Below, piece by piece: positions 31,290 to 33,084 of a stretch of DNA of 33,084 nucleotides. The stretch is from Acidobacteriota bacterium. GTDB taxonomy: Bacteria; Acidobacteriota; Blastocatellia; Pyrinomonadales; Pyrinomonadaceae. The notes beneath the pieces were generated by a model. The model did not search any database. It was not told the DNA's origin and saw only the letters and a list, made by a program, of their open reading frames with translations. Both the position numbers and the translations under genes were made by a program. The stretch lies in the NCBI GenBank assembly GCA_020199975.1, contig JAIVJP010000285.1, positions 1 through 33,084 of the forward strand, in the 5' to 3' direction. How positions within the stretch are numbered: the stretch's first letter is position 1; each line of letters starts with the position of its first letter.

Positions 31290-32396
31290 TCATTGGGTAG
31301 GTCGGGCTCGCCTTGGTCGCTCTCCGCCCTTCGTTTCATTGCGACTGGGCTTAGCTTCGCGTTTCTTTTGCCGGTTGATCTGACTGGCCGGATCAGCCTT
31401 AGCCCTCTGGTTGTTACGTTCGGGACTGGCGGACGCACCGCCGGTTCCGGTCTCGCTATTCGAAGGGCTGCTTGCAGAGTCAGCGCTATCGCTGATGGCG
31501 TGGGCGCCAGACATGAACCCAACTATCGCTCGCCTGCCTTGAGTTAGATCTACGTAACTTATGAAGTGGCCTCGAGGTGTTTGGCGGTGTGCGTCCAAGA
31601 CACTGAGGGCATCCTTCAACCGTTTACCAAAATCCTGGTTACCAAGGCGCACCTCAATCCGTGAGTCGTCGCCACCGAGCTGTGCTCTCACATCGCGAAT
31701 GTCGATGACGTTCACTTCACTCACACGCTCAGACAGGCCAGCCGCGCTCCATTCACGTTGCAGCTCCAGAAATCTCTTCACACGCTCCATGTTCTCTTTG
31801 CGTACCGTGTCTCCTGGCTCTTCGTCCCAACCCCGCAGGAAAAATGCCGGCATCTGATCGGCTGGCAGCATCTCCCCTAGCAGCGCTGCATCATCATCAA
31901 CCCAGAGAAACCGGCCCGCGGCTGTGCGCACTACCGCGCGTGGTTGGCGCTCTTCAAGGCGAACACGAATGCCGTCGGGCAACACACGAGAAACCATCGC
32001 CACGCGAATCCACGGAAGGCGTTCGAGGCGGGTGCTTAATTCCTCGAGGTCGGCCCGCCAAACTCCCGTTTTGGCAACCTCTCTCATCACCAGCGTCTGA
32101 ACATCTGTAGCCGACGCTCGGGAATCACCCTGTATCACTACTTTGCGAATCTGAAAGAAACTGGCTGCAGAGGCAACGCGATACCCGGCAAATATGAGTC
32201 CGCCAATGACTATCGCGAGGGTCACCTTTAGAATGAACGAAACGTGACTAAGCATTGCGCGCATGCGGTGGCCCAGGGATTGACCCAATCCGTCGCGGCC
32301 ACGTCGCAGCGGTCGCTGCGCAAGTCCGCCCGCGCGCCGCTTCGCCGCCATTCCGCTGCGATTGCCAACCTTCTGGGGGATCACTTGTTCTCTCAC
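31290..32396 (-). CDS. ftsQ: Cell division protein FtsQ
   Basis: This 368-residue protein is the bitopic FtsQ/DivIB scaffold that links early and late division proteins. A basic cytoplasmic N-terminus precedes one membrane segment (FILKVTLAIVIGGLIFAGYR, about 54-73). The POTRA domain follows (FFQIRKVVIQGDSRASATDV), then the FtsQ domain with LERLPWIRVAMVSRVLPDGI and RVRLEERQPRAVVRT. The last 60 residues are a low-complexity Ser/Arg/Lys-rich tail (SASSPSNSETGTGG), longer than in well-studied FtsQ. Start is GTG at 32396, immediately after the murB stop (2 nt between), with AAGGAG inside the end of murB. It is therefore translationally linked to murB. No damage was seen. Confidence 0.93.
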   Translation of the reverse strand: MREQVIPQKVGNRSGMAAKRRAGGLAQRPLRRGRDGLGQSLGHRMRAMLSHVSFILKVTLAIVIGGLIFAGYRVASAASFFQIRKVVIQGDSRASATDVQTLVMREVAKTGVWRADLEELSTRLERLPWIRVAMVSRVLPDGIRVRLEERQPRAVVRTAAGRFLWVDDDAALLGEMLPADQMPAFFLRGWDEEPGDTVRKENMERVKRFLELQREWSAAGLSERVSEVNVIDIRDVRAQLGGDDSRIEVRLGNQDFGKRLKDALSVLDAHRQTPRGHFISYVDLTQGRRAIVGFMSGAHAISDSADSASSPSNSETGTGGASASPERNNQRAKADPASQINRQKKREAKPSRNETKGGERPRRARPTQ

Positions 32397-32398
32397 AA

Positions 32399-33084
32399 TT
32401 ACTGCTCCTTACTCTCAGCCTCGGGGGCCGGTTTCTGCGGTTCATTTGCCCGCCACAGTTCCACTTCATATTCCAGCTCGATTCCCTGTTCGCGCTTAAC
32501 GCGTTCTCGGATTTCCTCCGCAAGCGCCAACGCATCTTCGGCCCGCGCGTTCTCGCCCTCGGTGACAATAAAATTTGCATGAACCGGAGAGACCCCTGCC
32601 GTTCCGCGTCGGGCGCCCTTCATTCCCATCTCATCGATGATCTTGCCGGTGCCCACAGTGCCCTCAGGCGGATTCTTAAAGAAGCAACCAGCCGATCGGC
32701 CGCCATGCGGCTGGGTTGCCATCCTCCGGCTCTTGGCTTCTTCCATGCGTGTCAGGATTTTCTCCGGATCGTCGGGCTGCAGCCGCAACGTTGCACCCAA
32801 CAGCAATTCTCCCTCTGCAAATGAGGTGTGACGATAGTTCCATTGGACCGCGCTTCCCGGGATTTCAACTACCCGACCCTCCCGAGCCACTCTCACAGTC
32901 TCAGTTACTTTTCCGATCTCGTGTTCGTAAGCTCCGGCATTCATCCAAAGAGCGCCGCCAACGGTTCCGGGAATTCCCCCCAGACCCTCAATGCCTGAAA
33001 GGCCTTGCCGGGCAACGTCGACGCATAGACGCGGTAAGGAATAGCCGGCGCTGACCTGGACCAGCTCTCCGTCAAACTGCACTT
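32399..33084 (-). CDS. murB: UDP-N-acetylenolpyruvoylglucosamine reductase (partial, N-terminus beyond window)
   Basis: This is the FAD-dependent reductase making UDP-MurNAc in peptidoglycan synthesis. The visible 228 codons start mid-domain (QFDGELVQVSAGYSLPRLCV) because the gene runs off the right edge; the track Met at 33082 is an internal Val codon. Motifs are GLGGIPGTVGGALWMNAGAY, VQWNYRHTSFAEG, RRMATQPHGGRSAGCFFKNP and a C-terminal GIELEYEVELWRANE. The position usually occupied by catalytic Ser in the S-x-F-K-N-P motif is Cys (AGCFFKNP), as in many bacterial type II MurB. An extra short charged tail follows. It sits immediately before ftsQ as the first visible gene of the division cluster. 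Confidence 0.93.
   Translation of the reverse strand, partial: VQFDGELVQVSAGYSLPRLCVDVARQGLSGIEGLGGIPGTVGGALWMNAGAYEHEIGKVTETVRVAREGRVVEIPGSAVQWNYRHTSFAEGELLLGATLRLQPDDPEKILTRMEEAKSRRMATQPHGGRSAGCFFKNPPEGTVGTGKIIDEMGMKGARRGTAGVSPVHANFIVTEGENARAEDALALAEEIRERVKREQGIELEYEVELWRANEPQKPAPEAESKEQ

Overview
The window reads as chromosomal DNA of an Acidobacteriota bacterium, most likely class Blastocatellia (inference; no marker search could be run). The support is two tandem VWFA-related proteins of the acidobacterial type, a long-tailed Hfq-like protein starting MNRKLIR, a response regulator with the EIAWEVVPQLAELL tail, and paired M16 peptidases with a beta-rich C-terminal domain. Genes are closely packed, most of them on the minus strand. 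No tRNA, rRNA, CRISPR array, prophage or complete insertion sequence was seen.

Layout. 1-3.8 kb (minus): a truncated pilT-like gene, two overlapping VWFA genes and a FecR-domain protein that runs off the left edge. The FecR gene is missing from the ORF track because it has no stop in the window. 4.0-6.6 kb: a small plus-strand ORF, a GAF/SpoIIE phosphatase broken by a deletion, and an ImmA/IrrE-like protein paired with an XRE regulator. 6.8-8.5 kb: an exported S41 C-terminal processing protease. 8.7-12.6 kb (plus): a small RHH-like protein behind a good sigma70 promoter, then an active/inactive M16 peptidase pair. 12.8-17.6 kb (minus): an exported YCF48/BNR-repeat protein, a VIT+VWA protein and an MFS exporter. 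17.7-20.2 kb: a small palindromic MITE-like element, two XdhC/CoxI proteins flanking an Mpo1/DUF962 protein, and an exported coiled-coil protein. 20.3-23.7 kb: valS, frameshifted near its 5' end and fused in frame to a degenerate NadC-like domain. 23.9-28.5 kb: response regulator, a decayed or frameshifted hypothetical region, a protein with a pseudopilin-like tail, pdxA and the Hfq-like gene. 28.7-33.1 kb (minus): a division/cell-wall cluster in the order murB-ftsQ-ftsA-ftsZ, with a strong hairpin after ftsZ.

The most striking feature is a set of lesions in genes that should be intact. valS lacks one base. ftsZ lacks about 41 nt. The GAF/SpoIIE gene lacks about 200 nt. pilT is cut to 67 codons. 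valS runs directly into a NadC-like domain that has lost the N-terminus and nearly all the basic quinolinate/PRPP-binding residues of the family. Either the assembly carries small collapses or this locus is really rearranged; read mapping would decide. The degenerate NadC domain cannot be explained by a simple deletion error and is the best candidate for new biology here.
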